A DNA stretch of 64,000 nt from Herbaspirillum autotrophicum (GCF_001189915.1 NZ_LFLS01000001.1:1-64000), one strand, 5' to 3'; counted from the first letter of the stretch, positions 16,143 to 26,380 are shown. Numbers and translations are program-made. The notes: generated by a model not told the origin, from the sequence alone.

Positions 16143-19100
16143 ATGAATTTGACTCGCCCGACAGCATATCTGGCCTTGGCCGCAGCGATTTTTGGGGGAA
16201 TGGCGCAGAGCGCCGCAGCGGCCAGCATCACCGCTTTTTCACCGCAGGGCGAGGTGGCCCAGATCCGGCAGGTAAGAGCGACGTTCTCGGAAGCGGCAGT
16301 CAAATTCGGCGATCCCAAGGCCGGTTCGCCGTTCGATGTCAATTGCGCCGTCGCCGGTACCTCGCGCTGGGCCGACGACAAAAACTGGATTTACGATCTG
16401 GAAAAGGATTTGCCGGCCGGCACGCGTTGTTCATTCACGCTCAAGCCCGGCTTCAAGACGCTGGCCGGCAACGTGCCGGCTGGCAAGAGCACGTACCAGT
16501 TCAATACCGGCGGCCCGGCCATTATCCGCAGCCTGCCGTACAGCGACAATATCGAAGAAGATCAAGCCTTCATCCTGGTGCAAAATGGCGCCGCCACCCA
16601 GGCCAGCATTCGCGCGCATCTGTATTGCGAAGCGGAAGGCATCCATGAACGGATTCCGGTCAAGTTCGTGGCAGATGACATGCGCAAGGCCTTGCTCAAG
16701 CAATTCGAGCCGCAATCCGATCCGGCCAATGTGACCATCGTGCAGTGTCAGCAACGGCTGCCGAATGACGCGGCGGTCAAGCTGACCTGGGATCGCGGCA
16801 TCATGACGCCGTCCGGCATCGCCACCTCGCAGCCGCAGACCCTGACCTTCCACGTACGCAAGGAATTTTCCGCCAGTTTCAGTTGCCAGCGTGAAAACGC
16901 CAATGCCGCCTGCTCGCCGATCTTGCCGGTACGCCTGACGTTTTCGTCGCCGGTGTCGCGCAAAGTGGCCGAGCAAATCGTGCTCAACGGTAAAAGCGGC
17001 AAGATCAAACCTTCGTTTGATGCCGATGACGACAAAGACCTGACCTATGGCGTCAAATTCAAACCGCCGCTGGCAGAGTTGTCTGACTTCACGATCAGCC
17101 TGCCATCCGGTTTCAAGGATGACAGCGGGCGTCCGCTCAGCAACGCGGCCATGTTTCCGCTGACGTCGCGTACTGCCGACTACCCGCCGCTGGCCAAGTT
17201 TGCCGCAGCGCCGTTCGGCATCATCGAACTCAATGCCGATGCCGCGCTGCCGGTGACCCTGCGTCGCGTCGAAGCCGGCCTGATGGTGCGCGGTGTCGAT
17301 GGCAAGGCTGGCCCGGGCAAGGTGGCCAATCTGAAAATCGACAGTGATCGCGGCATCATCGAATGGATGACCAGGCTGAACCGCTTCCATGAACGCTGGG
17401 GCAGTGGCGACAAGAAACAGATCGACTCGCGCAGCGTCAGCTTGCTGACCAAGGAGCCGGGCGTCAAAGTGTTGAACCTGCCGGCCTTGCCGGAAGCCAA
17501 GGATGGCGAACGGCCGTTCGAAGTGGTCGGCATTCCGTTGCAAGAACCGGGTTTCCATGTGGTGGAACTGGAATCGCAAAAACTCGGCGCGTCGTTGCTC
17601 GGCAAACCGGTGCCGATGTATGTGCGCACCAGCGCGCTGGTGACCAATCTATCGGTGCACGTCAAGCTGGGCCGGGAGAACGGCGCAGTGTGGGTGACCA
17701 CGCTGGACAATGCCAAACCGGTGCCGGGCGCCGAGGTGCGCATCTCCAATTGCAAGGGCGATGAAATCTGGCGCGGCAAGACCGATGCCCGTGGCATCGC
17801 CATGCTGCCCAAGCCGCTGGAAGATGAATGCCGCAACAATTATGTCGATGGTCGTATCAGCGGCTTTTTCGTGAGCGCCCGCAAGACCGATGAAAAAGGC
17901 CGCGCCGATATGGCGTTTGCGCTGACCTCGTGGAACGAGGGCATCGAATCGTGGCGCTTCAATTTGCCCACCGACCGTTCGCAGACCGCGACCGTGCGGG
18001 CTCATACGATTTTTGACCGCACCTTGTTCCGCGCCGGCGAGACCGCGTCCATGAAGCATGTGATCCGGGCCCAGAACATGCAGGGTTTCAGCCTGCTCGA
18101 CAGCGACAAGCTGCCGACCCGGATTCGCATCATTCATCAGGGCAGTGGGCAGGAATTCCAGTTTCCGCTGGCATGGCGGGGACAAAAGAATGCCGAAACC
18201 GTGTTTGCCATTCCCAAGGACGCCAAGCTTGGCGTCTATGACGTGATCCTCGATCGCGGCCGGGTGAAGGGGAGCGACAGCAGCGATGACGGCGAAGGTC
18301 GCGGCTATTACGGCGGCAACAGTTTCAACACCGGTAGTTTCCGCGTCGAAGAATTCCGCCTGCCCTTGATGCAGGGACGCATTACGCCGCCCAAAGGCGT
18401 GCTGGTGGCACCCAAGGAATTGCCACTCGATGTGCAGCTCAATTTCATCAACGGCGGCGGTGCTTCCGGTCAGACGGTGCGCGTGAGCAGTTTGTTGCGC
18501 AGTCGTTCGGTCAGCTTCCCGGCCTATGACGGTTTTTCATTCAGCAGCAATGAAAGCAGTACCTACGATGAAGAGGGCAACCGCATCGTCAGTGAAAACG
18601 ATCAAAAAATCGTCGCTGATAAATTGCCGGTGACGCTGGACAAGAATGGCGCCGGCAAGACCACCATCAAGTCCTTGCCGGCGCTTGCCAGCGCCAAGGA
18701 ATTGCTGACGGAAATGACCTACAGCGATCCCAATGGCGAAATCCAGACGGTTTCCGGTGTGACGCCGGTGTGGCCGGCAGCAGTGGTGGTCGGTCTCAAG
18801 TCCGGCAGCTGGGTGTCGGTGAAGAAGAAAACCACCTTGACCGCGGTCGCACTCGATACTACCGGCAAGCCGCAGGCGGGCGTGCCGATTGAAATCACTG
18901 GTCGCGCATTGCAAACCAATTCGCATCGCAAGCGCATGGTCGGCGGTTTTTACGCCTACGAAAATTCGAGCACGGCGACCGATCTCGGCAAGCTGTGCTC
19001 GGGCAAGACGGATGACCACGGCATGCTGTTTTGCGATGTGTCGCTGACCGAAGCCGGCAATGTCGAACTGACCGCCAAAGCCAAGGATGCCAAGAGCAAT

Positions 19101-21953
19101 GTAGCGACGGCGGTGTCGTCGTTGTGGGTGACGCGTCAGGGTGAGTTGTGGTTCGCGGGTGAAAATCAGGACCGTATCGATATCCTGCCGGAAAAGAAAA
19201 CCTATCAGGCCGGTGAAACCGCAATCTTCCAGGTGCGCATGCCATTCCGTTACGCGACTGCCCTGGTGGCGGTCGAGCGCGAAGGCGTGATCGATACCCA
19301 GGTGGTGCAACTGAACGGGCAAGACCCGACCATCAGCGTGCCGGTCAAGGCCGCTTACGGACCCAACGTGTTTGTGTCGGTGCTGGCGGTGCGCGGTCGC
19401 ATGCGCGAAGTGCCGTGGTATTCGTTCTTTACCTGGGGCTGGAAAGAACCGCTCAACTGGTGGCATGAATTCAAGGAATATCAGGCTCCCGGCACCATGG
19501 TCGATCTGTCCAAGCCGGCCTACAAATTCGGCATCGCGGAAATCGCCGTCGGCAACGCCGCGCATACGCTGAAGGTGGCGGTGACCAGCGACAAGCCGAC
19601 GTATCCGATCCGGGCCGTGGCCAAGGTCAATGTCCAGGTCACGCTGCCGGATGGCAAACCTGCCGCTGGCGCCGTGGTGGCATTGGCCGCAGTCGATGAA
19701 GCCTTGCTGGAACTGGAACCGAACAACAGCTGGAACCTGCTGGGTGCGATGTTGCAGCGGCGCAGCTATGGCGTGGAAACCGCGACCGCGCAAATGCAGG
19801 TGGTCGGCAAACGCCATTACGGCAAGAAGGCGACGCCGGCCGGCGGCGGTGGCGGCAAGTCGCCGACGCGCGAATTGTTCGACACGTTGTTGCTGTGGAA
19901 ACCGAATGTGGTGCTGGATAACAATGGCCGCGCGCAAGTCGATGTGCCGCTCAATGATGCCTTGACCGCCTTCCGCATTGTGGCGGTGGCCGAGAGTGGC
20001 GTCAGCCTGTTCGGCACCGGTACGGCCAGCATCCGGTCGACGCAGGATTTGCAAATCATTTCCGGTTTGCCGCCCTTGATTCGTGAGGGCGATCAGTTCA
20101 GCGCTGCCATCACGGTGCGCAACACCACCACCCGCAACATGCAGATTCGCGCCAGCGCCAAGACCACTGGTGCCGGCGCTGCCGACAGCGGATTGCCATT
20201 GCCGGATCGTGATGTGGCGATTCCGGCCGGCGAGTCGCGTGAAATCGTGTGGCCGCTGACGGTGCCGCTCGATGTAACGCAACTGACCTGGGATATCAAT
20301 GCACAAGAGCAGGGTGCCGGTGCGGCTGCCGTCAAGGATAGCCTGCGCGTGACACAAAAAGTGGTGCCGGCAGTACCGGTAACGGTGCAGCAGGCCACTC
20401 TGTTCCAGCTCGACAAGGCGATCTCGCTGAATGTGGCGCAACCGGTCGACAGCGTGCCGGGTCGCGGTGGTCTGAACATGTCACTGAAGCCAAGTCTGAG
20501 CGGCGGCAGTGAAGGTTTGCGTCGTTACTTTGCCGAGTATCCGTTCTCCTGCCTGGAGCAAAAGACCTCGCGCGCCATCGGCTTGCATGACGACGCCATG
20601 TGGCAACGGATTGTCACCGAGTTGCCGACCTATCTGGATGCTGATGGTCTGGCGTATTACTTCCCGCCGAGCGAATCCAATGCGCGGCGCGGCAGCGATA
20701 CGCTGACAGCGTATTTGCTGGCCGCCACCAATGAAGCCGGTTACGTGATCCCGACCCAAAGCCGGGACAAGATGCTGGAAGGTCTGGCCGCATTTGTCGA
20801 TGGCAAGGTGATGCGGGATTTCTGGTCGCCCAAGAAAGATCTGGACGTGCGCAAACTGGCAGCATTGGAAGCCTTGTCGCGCTTCAACCGGGTGCAACCG
20901 GGCATGCTCGGTTCGATTCAGATCAATCCGAACCAGTGGCCGACCTCGGCAGTGCTGGACTGGATTTCGATTCTGCAACGGACCACGGCCATTCCGGAAC
21001 GCGACAAGCGTCTGGCGGAAGCCGATCAGATCGTGCGTGCGCGCTTGAATTATCAAGGCACGCGCATGGGCTTTTCCAGTGAAGAAAGCGATTACTGGTG
21101 GTGGCTCATGGCCAGTGGCGATACCAATGCCAGCCGTCTGATTCTGGTGATGCTGAATAATCCGGCATGGCGCGACGATATGCCGAAGATTGTCAGCGGT
21201 GCCATCCAGCGTCAGCAGCGCGGTCATTGGAGCACCACCACGGCCAACGCCTGGGGCAGCATCGCACTGGATAAATTCAGCAAGAAGTTCGAAACCGAAA
21301 AGGTCACCGGCAGCACCCGCGCCGCAGTCGAGCCGGGCAGCGCGGTGCAGACCCATGCATGGAGCGGTGCCGGCGCCAATGGCGGCAAGCTGCAATTGCC
21401 GTGGCCGCCGGCGGGGACGCAAGGTGCCGTAAAGTTCACGCAAGAAGGTAGCGGCAAGCCGTGGATCACGTTGCAAAGTCTGGCGGCAGTGCCGCTCAAG
21501 ACCGCGTTCTCGAGTGGTTACCGCATCACCAAGACCGTGACGCCGATTGAGCAAAAGCAAAAGGGCGTATATACCCGTGGTGATGTCTTGCGGGTCACGC
21601 TCGATATTGATGCCCAAACCGATATGTCGTGGGTGGTATTGAGCGATCCGGTGCCGGGTGGCGCCACCCTGCTTGGCTCGGGACTTGGCCGCGATTCAGC
21701 CATTACGCGCAGCGGTGAAGATGACGGCCGTTCGCGCGGCGATGCCTGGCTGGCCTATGAAGAGCGCAGCTATGAAGCCTATCGGGCATATTACGAACGG
21801 ATGCCGAAGGGCAAGAGCAGCATTTCCTACACGGTGCGTCTGAACAATGCCGGTGAATTCAACTTGCCGCAGACCCGGGTCGAAGCAATGTATGCGCCGG
21901 AAATGTTTGGCGAGTCGCCGAATCCGAAGATGAGCGTCAAGGCGGCGCAGTAA
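16143..21953 (+). CDS. bacterial alpha-2-macroglobulin with thioester motif (YfhM-like)
   Basis: A 1936-residue periplasmic protein. It has a signal peptide (MNLTRPTAYLALAAAIFGG, cleavage near SAAA-AS) with no lipobox cysteine, so it seems soluble rather than a lipoprotein as in E. coli. Macroglobulin-like beta domains fill the N-terminal half, followed by the MG7-type region and the all-helical thioester domain. The thioester CLEQ is at residues 1470-1473 (FSCLEQKTSRAIGL), so covalent trapping of proteases should be possible. A Gly/Ser/Asp-rich insert lies near residues 700-725. The gene is followed by pbpC, the usual partner: the macroglobulin is thought to protect the cell while PBP1C repairs peptidoglycan after attack. 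Confidence 0.92.
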   Translation: MNLTRPTAYLALAAAIFGGMAQSAAAASITAFSPQGEVAQIRQVRATFSEAAVKFGDPKAGSPFDVNCAVAGTSRWADDKNWIYDLEKDLPAGTRCSFTLKPGFKTLAGNVPAGKSTYQFNTGGPAIIRSLPYSDNIEEDQAFILVQNGAATQASIRAHLYCEAEGIHERIPVKFVADDMRKALLKQFEPQSDPANVTIVQCQQRLPNDAAVKLTWDRGIMTPSGIATSQPQTLTFHVRKEFSASFSCQRENANAACSPILPVRLTFSSPVSRKVAEQIVLNGKSGKIKPSFDADDDKDLTYGVKFKPPLAELSDFTISLPSGFKDDSGRPLSNAAMFPLTSRTADYPPLAKFAAAPFGIIELNADAALPVTLRRVEAGLMVRGVDGKAGPGKVANLKIDSDRGIIEWMTRLNRFHERWGSGDKKQIDSRSVSLLTKEPGVKVLNLPALPEAKDGERPFEVVGIPLQEPGFHVVELESQKLGASLLGKPVPMYVRTSALVTNLSVHVKLGRENGAVWVTTLDNAKPVPGAEVRISNCKGDEIWRGKTDARGIAMLPKPLEDECRNNYVDGRISGFFVSARKTDEKGRADMAFALTSWNEGIESWRFNLPTDRSQTATVRAHTIFDRTLFRAGETASMKHVIRAQNMQGFSLLDSDKLPTRIRIIHQGSGQEFQFPLAWRGQKNAETVFAIPKDAKLGVYDVILDRGRVKGSDSSDDGEGRGYYGGNSFNTGSFRVEEFRLPLMQGRITPPKGVLVAPKELPLDVQLNFINGGGASGQTVRVSSLLRSRSVSFPAYDGFSFSSNESSTYDEEGNRIVSENDQKIVADKLPVTLDKNGAGKTTIKSLPALASAKELLTEMTYSDPNGEIQTVSGVTPVWPAAVVVGLKSGSWVSVKKKTTLTAVALDTTGKPQAGVPIEITGRALQTNSHRKRMVGGFYAYENSSTATDLGKLCSGKTDDHGMLFCDVSLTEAGNVELTAKAKDAKSNVATAVSSLWVTRQGELWFAGENQDRIDILPEKKTYQAGETAIFQVRMPFRYATALVAVEREGVIDTQVVQLNGQDPTISVPVKAAYGPNVFVSVLAVRGRMREVPWYSFFTWGWKEPLNWWHEFKEYQAPGTMVDLSKPAYKFGIAEIAVGNAAHTLKVAVTSDKPTYPIRAVAKVNVQVTLPDGKPAAGAVVALAAVDEALLELEPNNSWNLLGAMLQRRSYGVETATAQMQVVGKRHYGKKATPAGGGGGKSPTRELFDTLLLWKPNVVLDNNGRAQVDVPLNDALTAFRIVAVAESGVSLFGTGTASIRSTQDLQIISGLPPLIREGDQFSAAITVRNTTTRNMQIRASAKTTGAGAADSGLPLPDRDVAIPAGESREIVWPLTVPLDVTQLTWDINAQEQGAGAAAVKDSLRVTQKVVPAVPVTVQQATLFQLDKAISLNVAQPVDSVPGRGGLNMSLKPSLSGGSEGLRRYFAEYPFSCLEQKTSRAIGLHDDAMWQRIVTELPTYLDADGLAYYFPPSESNARRGSDTLTAYLLAATNEAGYVIPTQSRDKMLEGLAAFVDGKVMRDFWSPKKDLDVRKLAALEALSRFNRVQPGMLGSIQINPNQWPTSAVLDWISILQRTTAIPERDKRLAEADQIVRARLNYQGTRMGFSSEESDYWWWLMASGDTNASRLILVMLNNPAWRDDMPKIVSGAIQRQQRGHWSTTTANAWGSIALDKFSKKFETEKVTGSTRAAVEPGSAVQTHAWSGAGANGGKLQLPWPPAGTQGAVKFTQEGSGKPWITLQSLAAVPLKTAFSSGYRITKTVTPIEQKQKGVYTRGDVLRVTLDIDAQTDMSWVVLSDPVPGGATLLGSGLGRDSAITRSGEDDGRSRGDAWLAYEERSYEAYRAYYERMPKGKSSISYTVRLNNAGEFNLPQTRVEAMYAPEMFGESPNPKMSVKAAQ

Positions 21954-21972
21954 CGGCTAGTGGTATGCAGCA

Positions 21973-22009
21973 AACGCGGCCCGGTCTGATCGTCAGGTCG
22001 GGCCGCGTT
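21973..22009 (+). terminator. strong hairpin between the macroglobulin gene and pbpC
   Basis: AACGCGGCCCG (21973-21983) pairs perfectly with CGGGCCGCGTT (21999-22009), and CTGA/TCAG pairs inside the loop. Only TTGT follows, so it may be a leaky terminator or attenuator that lowers pbpC expression rather than a full stop. Confidence 0.6.
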
Positions 22010-22066
22010 GTCTGGATGACGAAATGCAGCAGTACAGATCATCAGTGAACCATCAATGAATTACCA

Positions 22067-24271
22067 ATGAACCACATGCAGTTATCCAAAGCAGTACTCT
22101 CAGCGCTGTTGGCGCTGAGCTTGTTGTGGGCCGCACCGGCCAAAGCGGTACCGAGTTTTACCGAAGTGCAGCAAAATTTCCGTTCGTCCGAAGCCAGCCT
22201 GTATGACCGGCATGGCGTACTGATCCAGCAGATGCGCCTGAATCCGAATGAGCGGCGCCTGTCGTGGATCAGTCTGGAAGATATTTCACCCGCCTTGCGC
22301 AATGCCTTGATTGCTTCCGAAGACCGGCGCTTTTATCTGCACGGCGGCGTCGATTGGAATGCCGTGGCGGCGTCGGCCTGGGGCAATTTGTGGAATACCA
22401 GAACGCGCGGCGCCTCGACCTTGACGATGCAACTGGCGGGCTTGATCCACGATGACTTGCGGCGCAAATCGTCGGCGCGTTCACTCAGTCAGAAAATCTC
22501 GCAGGCCTTTGTAGCTCAGGCGCTGGAGCGTAACTGGCGCAAGGATCAGATTCTCGAAGCCTATCTGAATCTGGTTAGCTTTCGCGGCGAACTGGTCGGC
22601 GTGCATGCGTTGTCGCGCGTCATGTTCGGCAAACATCCGAGCGGTTTGAATCAGGGCGAGGCAGCAATTGCAGTAGCCTTGATTCGCGCGCCCAACGCCA
22701 AGCCGGCCAAGGTCAGCGAACGCGCTTGCGCGATTCTCAAGGATCAAAAAGCGCCGCAGGAATGCAATGGTTTGCAGGGCCGCACCGAACTGGCGCTGGC
22801 GCGCGCTTCGTCCAAGGCCGAGTTGTCTGGCGCGGTGGCTGACGGTGCGCCGCAACTGGCGCCGCATCTGGCGCGCAAATTATTGAAGCAAGCCGGGCAA
22901 CCGGTGCGCTCGACATTGGATGCCGCGACCCAGCGCTTCGTCAACGATGCCTTGCGCCGGCAATTGTCAGCCTTGGCCGATCGCAATATTGAAGATGGCG
23001 CGGTAGTGGTACTCGATAACGCCAGCGGCGATGTGCTGGCCTGGGTTGGTTCCAGCGGCTCCTTGTCGGCGGCGGCACAGGTGGATGGCGTGGTCGCCTT
23101 GCGTCAGGCCGGTTCCACGCTCAAGCCGTTCCTCTATGAACTGGCGATTGAAAAGAAATGGCTGACGGCTGCCTCGCTGCTCGATGATTCGCCGGTCAAT
23201 CTGGCGACCTCGGCCGGTTTGTATATTCCGCAAAACTACGACAAGCAATTCAAGGGGTTGGTCAGCTTGCGTACCGCACTCGGTTCTTCGCTCAATATTC
23301 CGGCGGTGCGGACCTTGGTGATGGTATCGCCGGAACGCTTCTTTCAGCGCCTGCAAAACCTCGGTTTCAATTTGCGCGAGCGCGGTGATTATTACGGCTA
23401 CAGTCTGGCGCTGGGTAGCGCCGACGTCAGTTTGCTGGCGCTGACCAATGCTTACCGGGCACTGGCCAATCAAGGCAGTTTCAATGGCGTGCGCACCAGC
23501 AGCACCGATGCGCGGGTACCGGCACGACAAATCATGGATGGCGCCAGCAGTTTCATTGTCAGCGACATACTGGCCGACCGCAGCGCCCGCGCGCGCACCT
23601 TCGGTCTGGAAAGTGCCTTGTCGACGCGCATCTGGAGCGGGGTCAAGACGGGTACTTCAAAAGACATGCGCGATAACTGGTGCGTCGGCTTTTCGGATCG
23701 CTATACGGTCGGGGTCTGGGTCGGCAATGCGTCGGGCGAACCGATGTGGGACGTTTCCGGCGTCACCGGCGCGGCGCCGGTCTGGCAAGAGGTGATGCAA
23801 TATCTGCATGCGCAGCAGCCGGCCCATGCACCGCTGAAACCCTCCAATGTGAGCGCGCAGCCGATTACCTATCAAGGCAATCTGGAAGCGCCGCGCACTG
23901 AATTCTTTTTGCCGGGTACCGAGCAACAGGTCATCAGTGTTGCCCACACCAATGACATCGTGCCGCAAATCACCTATCCGACGCCGGGCATGCTGGTGGC
24001 GATTGATCCCGATATTCCGCCCAACCGGCAGCGCATGCACTTCGCGGCACAAGGCGTGCGCGATGGCGTCTGGGTTCTCGATGGCAAGCCTTTGCCGGTG
24101 GTGAAGGGCAAGAAAGCGGCCGCCGATCTCGGTTATGACTGGATGCCGTGGCCGGGCCGACATTTGCTGGTATTGCAGGATCGCAAGGGCAAGGTGCTGG
24201 ATCAGTTGCGCTTTGAAGTGCGCGGGGCGGTGTCCAAACCACCGGCTGCGGCGCGCAAGGAAAAGAAATGA
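22067..24271 (+). CDS. pbpC: penicillin-binding protein 1C
   Basis: This 734-residue protein has a signal/anchor helix (LSALLALSLLWAAPAKA) and then a GT51 glycosyltransferase domain (residues about 45-220, with SEDRRFYLHGGVDW and STLTMQLAGL). The transpeptidase domain (about 290-570) shows SxxK in AGSTLKPFLYEL and KTGTS in SGVKTGTSKDMRDNW. A C-terminal BiPBP_C domain closes the protein. It polymerises peptidoglycan strands at the inner membrane. The genetic pairing with a YfhM-type macroglobulin is characteristic. A second ATG three codons in is an alternative start. Confidence 0.95.
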   Translation: MNHMQLSKAVLSALLALSLLWAAPAKAVPSFTEVQQNFRSSEASLYDRHGVLIQQMRLNPNERRLSWISLEDISPALRNALIASEDRRFYLHGGVDWNAVAASAWGNLWNTRTRGASTLTMQLAGLIHDDLRRKSSARSLSQKISQAFVAQALERNWRKDQILEAYLNLVSFRGELVGVHALSRVMFGKHPSGLNQGEAAIAVALIRAPNAKPAKVSERACAILKDQKAPQECNGLQGRTELALARASSKAELSGAVADGAPQLAPHLARKLLKQAGQPVRSTLDAATQRFVNDALRRQLSALADRNIEDGAVVVLDNASGDVLAWVGSSGSLSAAAQVDGVVALRQAGSTLKPFLYELAIEKKWLTAASLLDDSPVNLATSAGLYIPQNYDKQFKGLVSLRTALGSSLNIPAVRTLVMVSPERFFQRLQNLGFNLRERGDYYGYSLALGSADVSLLALTNAYRALANQGSFNGVRTSSTDARVPARQIMDGASSFIVSDILADRSARARTFGLESALSTRIWSGVKTGTSKDMRDNWCVGFSDRYTVGVWVGNASGEPMWDVSGVTGAAPVWQEVMQYLHAQQPAHAPLKPSNVSAQPITYQGNLEAPRTEFFLPGTEQQVISVAHTNDIVPQITYPTPGMLVAIDPDIPPNRQRMHFAAQGVRDGVWVLDGKPLPVVKGKKAAADLGYDWMPWPGRHLLVLQDRKGKVLDQLRFEVRGAVSKPPAAARKEKK

Positions 24272-24421
24272 GACGGCATGTTGAACACGGGAAATGTTTT
24301 ATTGGCAATTCGTGGCGACTTGCCGACACTGAAGCCAGCCGGGTTTGACATGGGCATCACATTTTCCGGCGCAGGACTATAATCGGCGGACGTACCATTC
24401 AGTACTTTCGGGGCGATCAGC

Positions 24422-24883
24422 ATGGCACTTACCGGCATTTCACAAGCAACCGACCCGAGCGCGGGTTACTTGCCCTATGTGCCGCCCGCTACCAACGTCA
24501 GTCAGGCTGACGCCGGCACCGTCAGCGATGCGGTCGATCTGGCCGGCATGGCCAGCATTGTTTCCGGTTTCGGTAGCCGCAATACCGGCGGCGGCACTTA
24601 TAACGCCGTCGGTTTGCTCAATGCGATAGAGAAGGCCGGGCAGCCATCCTCGGCGACGCCAACGATTCCAGCCGTCGGTCAGGATTCACTCGATGCCGCG
24701 GTAGTCGGCAGCTTGTCGGATTCGTCGACGGCATCTGGCATTTATACCCCCACCGGCGAGTTTCAAAACCTGTCGTCGTCGACCACCCAAAATTATCAGG
24801 CATTACTCAATGCGAATCCGGACCTGGCATCGGTATTCGGCAGCGACTCGCTCGACAGCGGCATCATCAATACCTTTGCCTGA
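24422..24883 (+). CDS. hypothetical protein, Ser/Thr/Ala/Gly-rich (153 aa)
   Basis: I do not recognise this protein. It is rich in small residues (Ser, Thr, Ala, Gly, Asp), almost lacks charged basic residues and has no cysteine, tryptophan, signal peptide or membrane helix. Short repeats such as SLSDSSTASG and SDSLDSGI give it the look of an acidic, flexible or secreted protein, for example one exported by a leaderless route. It stands alone between pbpC and a tRNA. Codon use matches its neighbours, so it is likely translated. Confidence 0.6.
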   Translation: MALTGISQATDPSAGYLPYVPPATNVSQADAGTVSDAVDLAGMASIVSGFGSRNTGGGTYNAVGLLNAIEKAGQPSSATPTIPAVGQDSLDAAVVGSLSDSSTASGIYTPTGEFQNLSSSTTQNYQALLNANPDLASVFGSDSLDSGIINTFA

Positions 24884-24937
24884 ACCAGCAGCGGGCAGGC
24901 GGGGGCGATTCCCCGGTTCCTCCAACACGCAGACAAC

Positions 24938-24972
24938 AAAAAACCCGTTTAAACGTAAAGTTCAAACGGGTT
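24938..24972 (-). terminator. intrinsic terminator downstream of tRNA-Leu
   Basis: On the minus strand AACCCGTTT and AAACGGGTT (24964-24972 and 24942-24950) form a 9-bp stem followed by a T-run. It lies 24 bases past the tRNA end and also faces the plus-strand hypothetical gene. Confidence 0.75.
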
Positions 24973-24996
24973 GATGTTTGCTGCCATTTCTAATGC

Positions 24997-25081
24997 TGGT
25001 GCCCACGGAGGGACTCGAACCCCCACACCTTGCGGCACATGGACCTGAACCATGCGCGTCTACCAATTCCGCCACGTGGGC
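24997..25081 (-). tRNA. tRNA-Leu (anticodon CAG), copy 1
   Basis: The minus strand folds as a class II tRNA: acceptor GCCCACG paired with CGTGGGC, D-arm GCGGAATTGGTAGACGCGC, anticodon loop TTCAGGT with CAG, a long variable arm (TGCCGCAAGGTG) and T-loop GGTTCGAGTCC. The 3' CCA is encoded (24997-24999). It differs by one variable-loop base from the second copy at 27.4 kb. Confidence 0.96.
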
Positions 25082-25306
25082 CTGAAAGGATGCAGAGCAA
25101 TTGCACTGCACTTCCGACGGGCTGAATAATACTTCTATTGCGAACAGCGGTCAATGAAAGATTCTGTCTGTCATCAAAATGTTTGTGACCGGTTCGCGGC
25201 CGTCATGGATGCGGTTACCATGCCGTGAGAGAAGTGCGGTAACAGTTAACTAAAACAAACGCATTCTGCATCTCCAACTTCACACCAATATTTTGGTTTT
25301 AATGCG

Positions 25307-26380
25307 ATGGCAAACGATCCTGAATCTTTTTCGCCGTTTTCCTGGCGTCATTGGCTGCGCAGCATTTTCCAGTTGTCGGCCAGTCCGTGGCGCTGGATGG
25401 TCGGTCTCGAAGTGGGCATCGCGTCGCTGTTGTTGCTGAGTCTGTTTACGCTCAGTGGCTATCAGCCGCTCGGTTTGATTGCCACGCTCGGATCGTTCAC
25501 CGGTTTGTATGGCGGCGCCTTGCGCCGGATTGATCGCATGCGCCTGTTGCCGCTGGTCGGCCTCGGTTTCATCGTGGCCTCGGCGGTTGGGGTTTTGTGT
25601 GCCGGCAGTATCTGGGCCACGGTCGCTTGTCTGATCGTGATGACGGCGCTGGCGTGCGCGGTAGCGCTGGGCTGGGGCCTGGGGCCGCCGGGGGCGATGC
25701 AGTTCGTGCTGGTGGCAGGCATCAGCGGTCATATGGTGGCGGCCTTGCGCAGCGAGGGCGGGCCGCCGGTATTCTGGATTCCATTGCTGGTCGCGGCCGG
25801 TGCACTCTGTTCTTATCTGGTGGCGATGGCGCCGCTGCTGTTGCCGGCGGTGCGCGCCAAAGGCGTCAGCGGCAATACGCTGCGCCAATTGTTTCCGCAA
25901 TGGCGGTTCAGTCCGGAAACGCGCATCATTTTCCGGCGCGTGATGGTCTCGGTGACGCTGGCCAGCGCCATCAGTTTGCCGTTGGGCATTGACCGCATTT
26001 ATTGGGTTGTGGTGGTGGCCGGCGTGGTGCTGCAAGTCAGTCATGCGGCGCGCGTGTCGATTGTGCGGGCGGCCAATCGGGTGCTGGGAACCGCGCTGGG
26101 GTTTCTGGTGTTCGGTCTGATCTTGTGGCTGCAACCGGGCGCCATGTGGCTGGTGCTGGTGGTGGCCTTATTGCAGGCGGCGGTGGAAGTGGTGGTGGCG
26201 CGCAATTATGCGCTGGGTCTGATCTTCATCACGCCGGTGGCATTGACGATTGTATCGGCGGCGCATCAGGTAGAGCCGGCGTTGATCATGCGTGATCGTT
26301 TTCTCGATACGCTGCTGGGAGCGGTGATTGCGATTGCGGTATTGCTGGCAGATAAATGGCTGGAAAGCCGGCGCCGCTGA
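25307..26380 (+). CDS. FUSC-like integral membrane protein
   Basis: The 357-residue protein has about ten membrane helices in two halves separated by a cytoplasmic stretch (residues about 185-210, RAKGVSGNTLRQLFPQWRFS). The first half has GLIATLGSFTGLYGGALRR, the second GIDRIYWVVVVAGVVLQ and RAANRVLGTALGFLVFG, the paired Gly-rich motif of FUSC/aromatic-acid-efflux (AaeB, YccS) proteins. Such proteins are thought to export aromatic or lipophilic acids. The gene is flanked by two tRNA-Leu copies and has no periplasmic adaptor beside it. Confidence 0.78.
   Translation: MANDPESFSPFSWRHWLRSIFQLSASPWRWMVGLEVGIASLLLLSLFTLSGYQPLGLIATLGSFTGLYGGALRRIDRMRLLPLVGLGFIVASAVGVLCAGSIWATVACLIVMTALACAVALGWGLGPPGAMQFVLVAGISGHMVAALRSEGGPPVFWIPLLVAAGALCSYLVAMAPLLLPAVRAKGVSGNTLRQLFPQWRFSPETRIIFRRVMVSVTLASAISLPLGIDRIYWVVVVAGVVLQVSHAARVSIVRAANRVLGTALGFLVFGLILWLQPGAMWLVLVVALLQAAVEVVVARNYALGLIFITPVALTIVSAAHQVEPALIMRDRFLDTLLGAVIAIAVLLADKWLESRRR

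Noticed and set aside
18537..20441. 634-residue minus-strand open frame inside the macroglobulin gene
   Set aside because: It is an antisense shadow: His/Arg/Gln-rich, no domains, and the plus-strand gene is certain. The same holds for 20481-21617 and 16431-17579.
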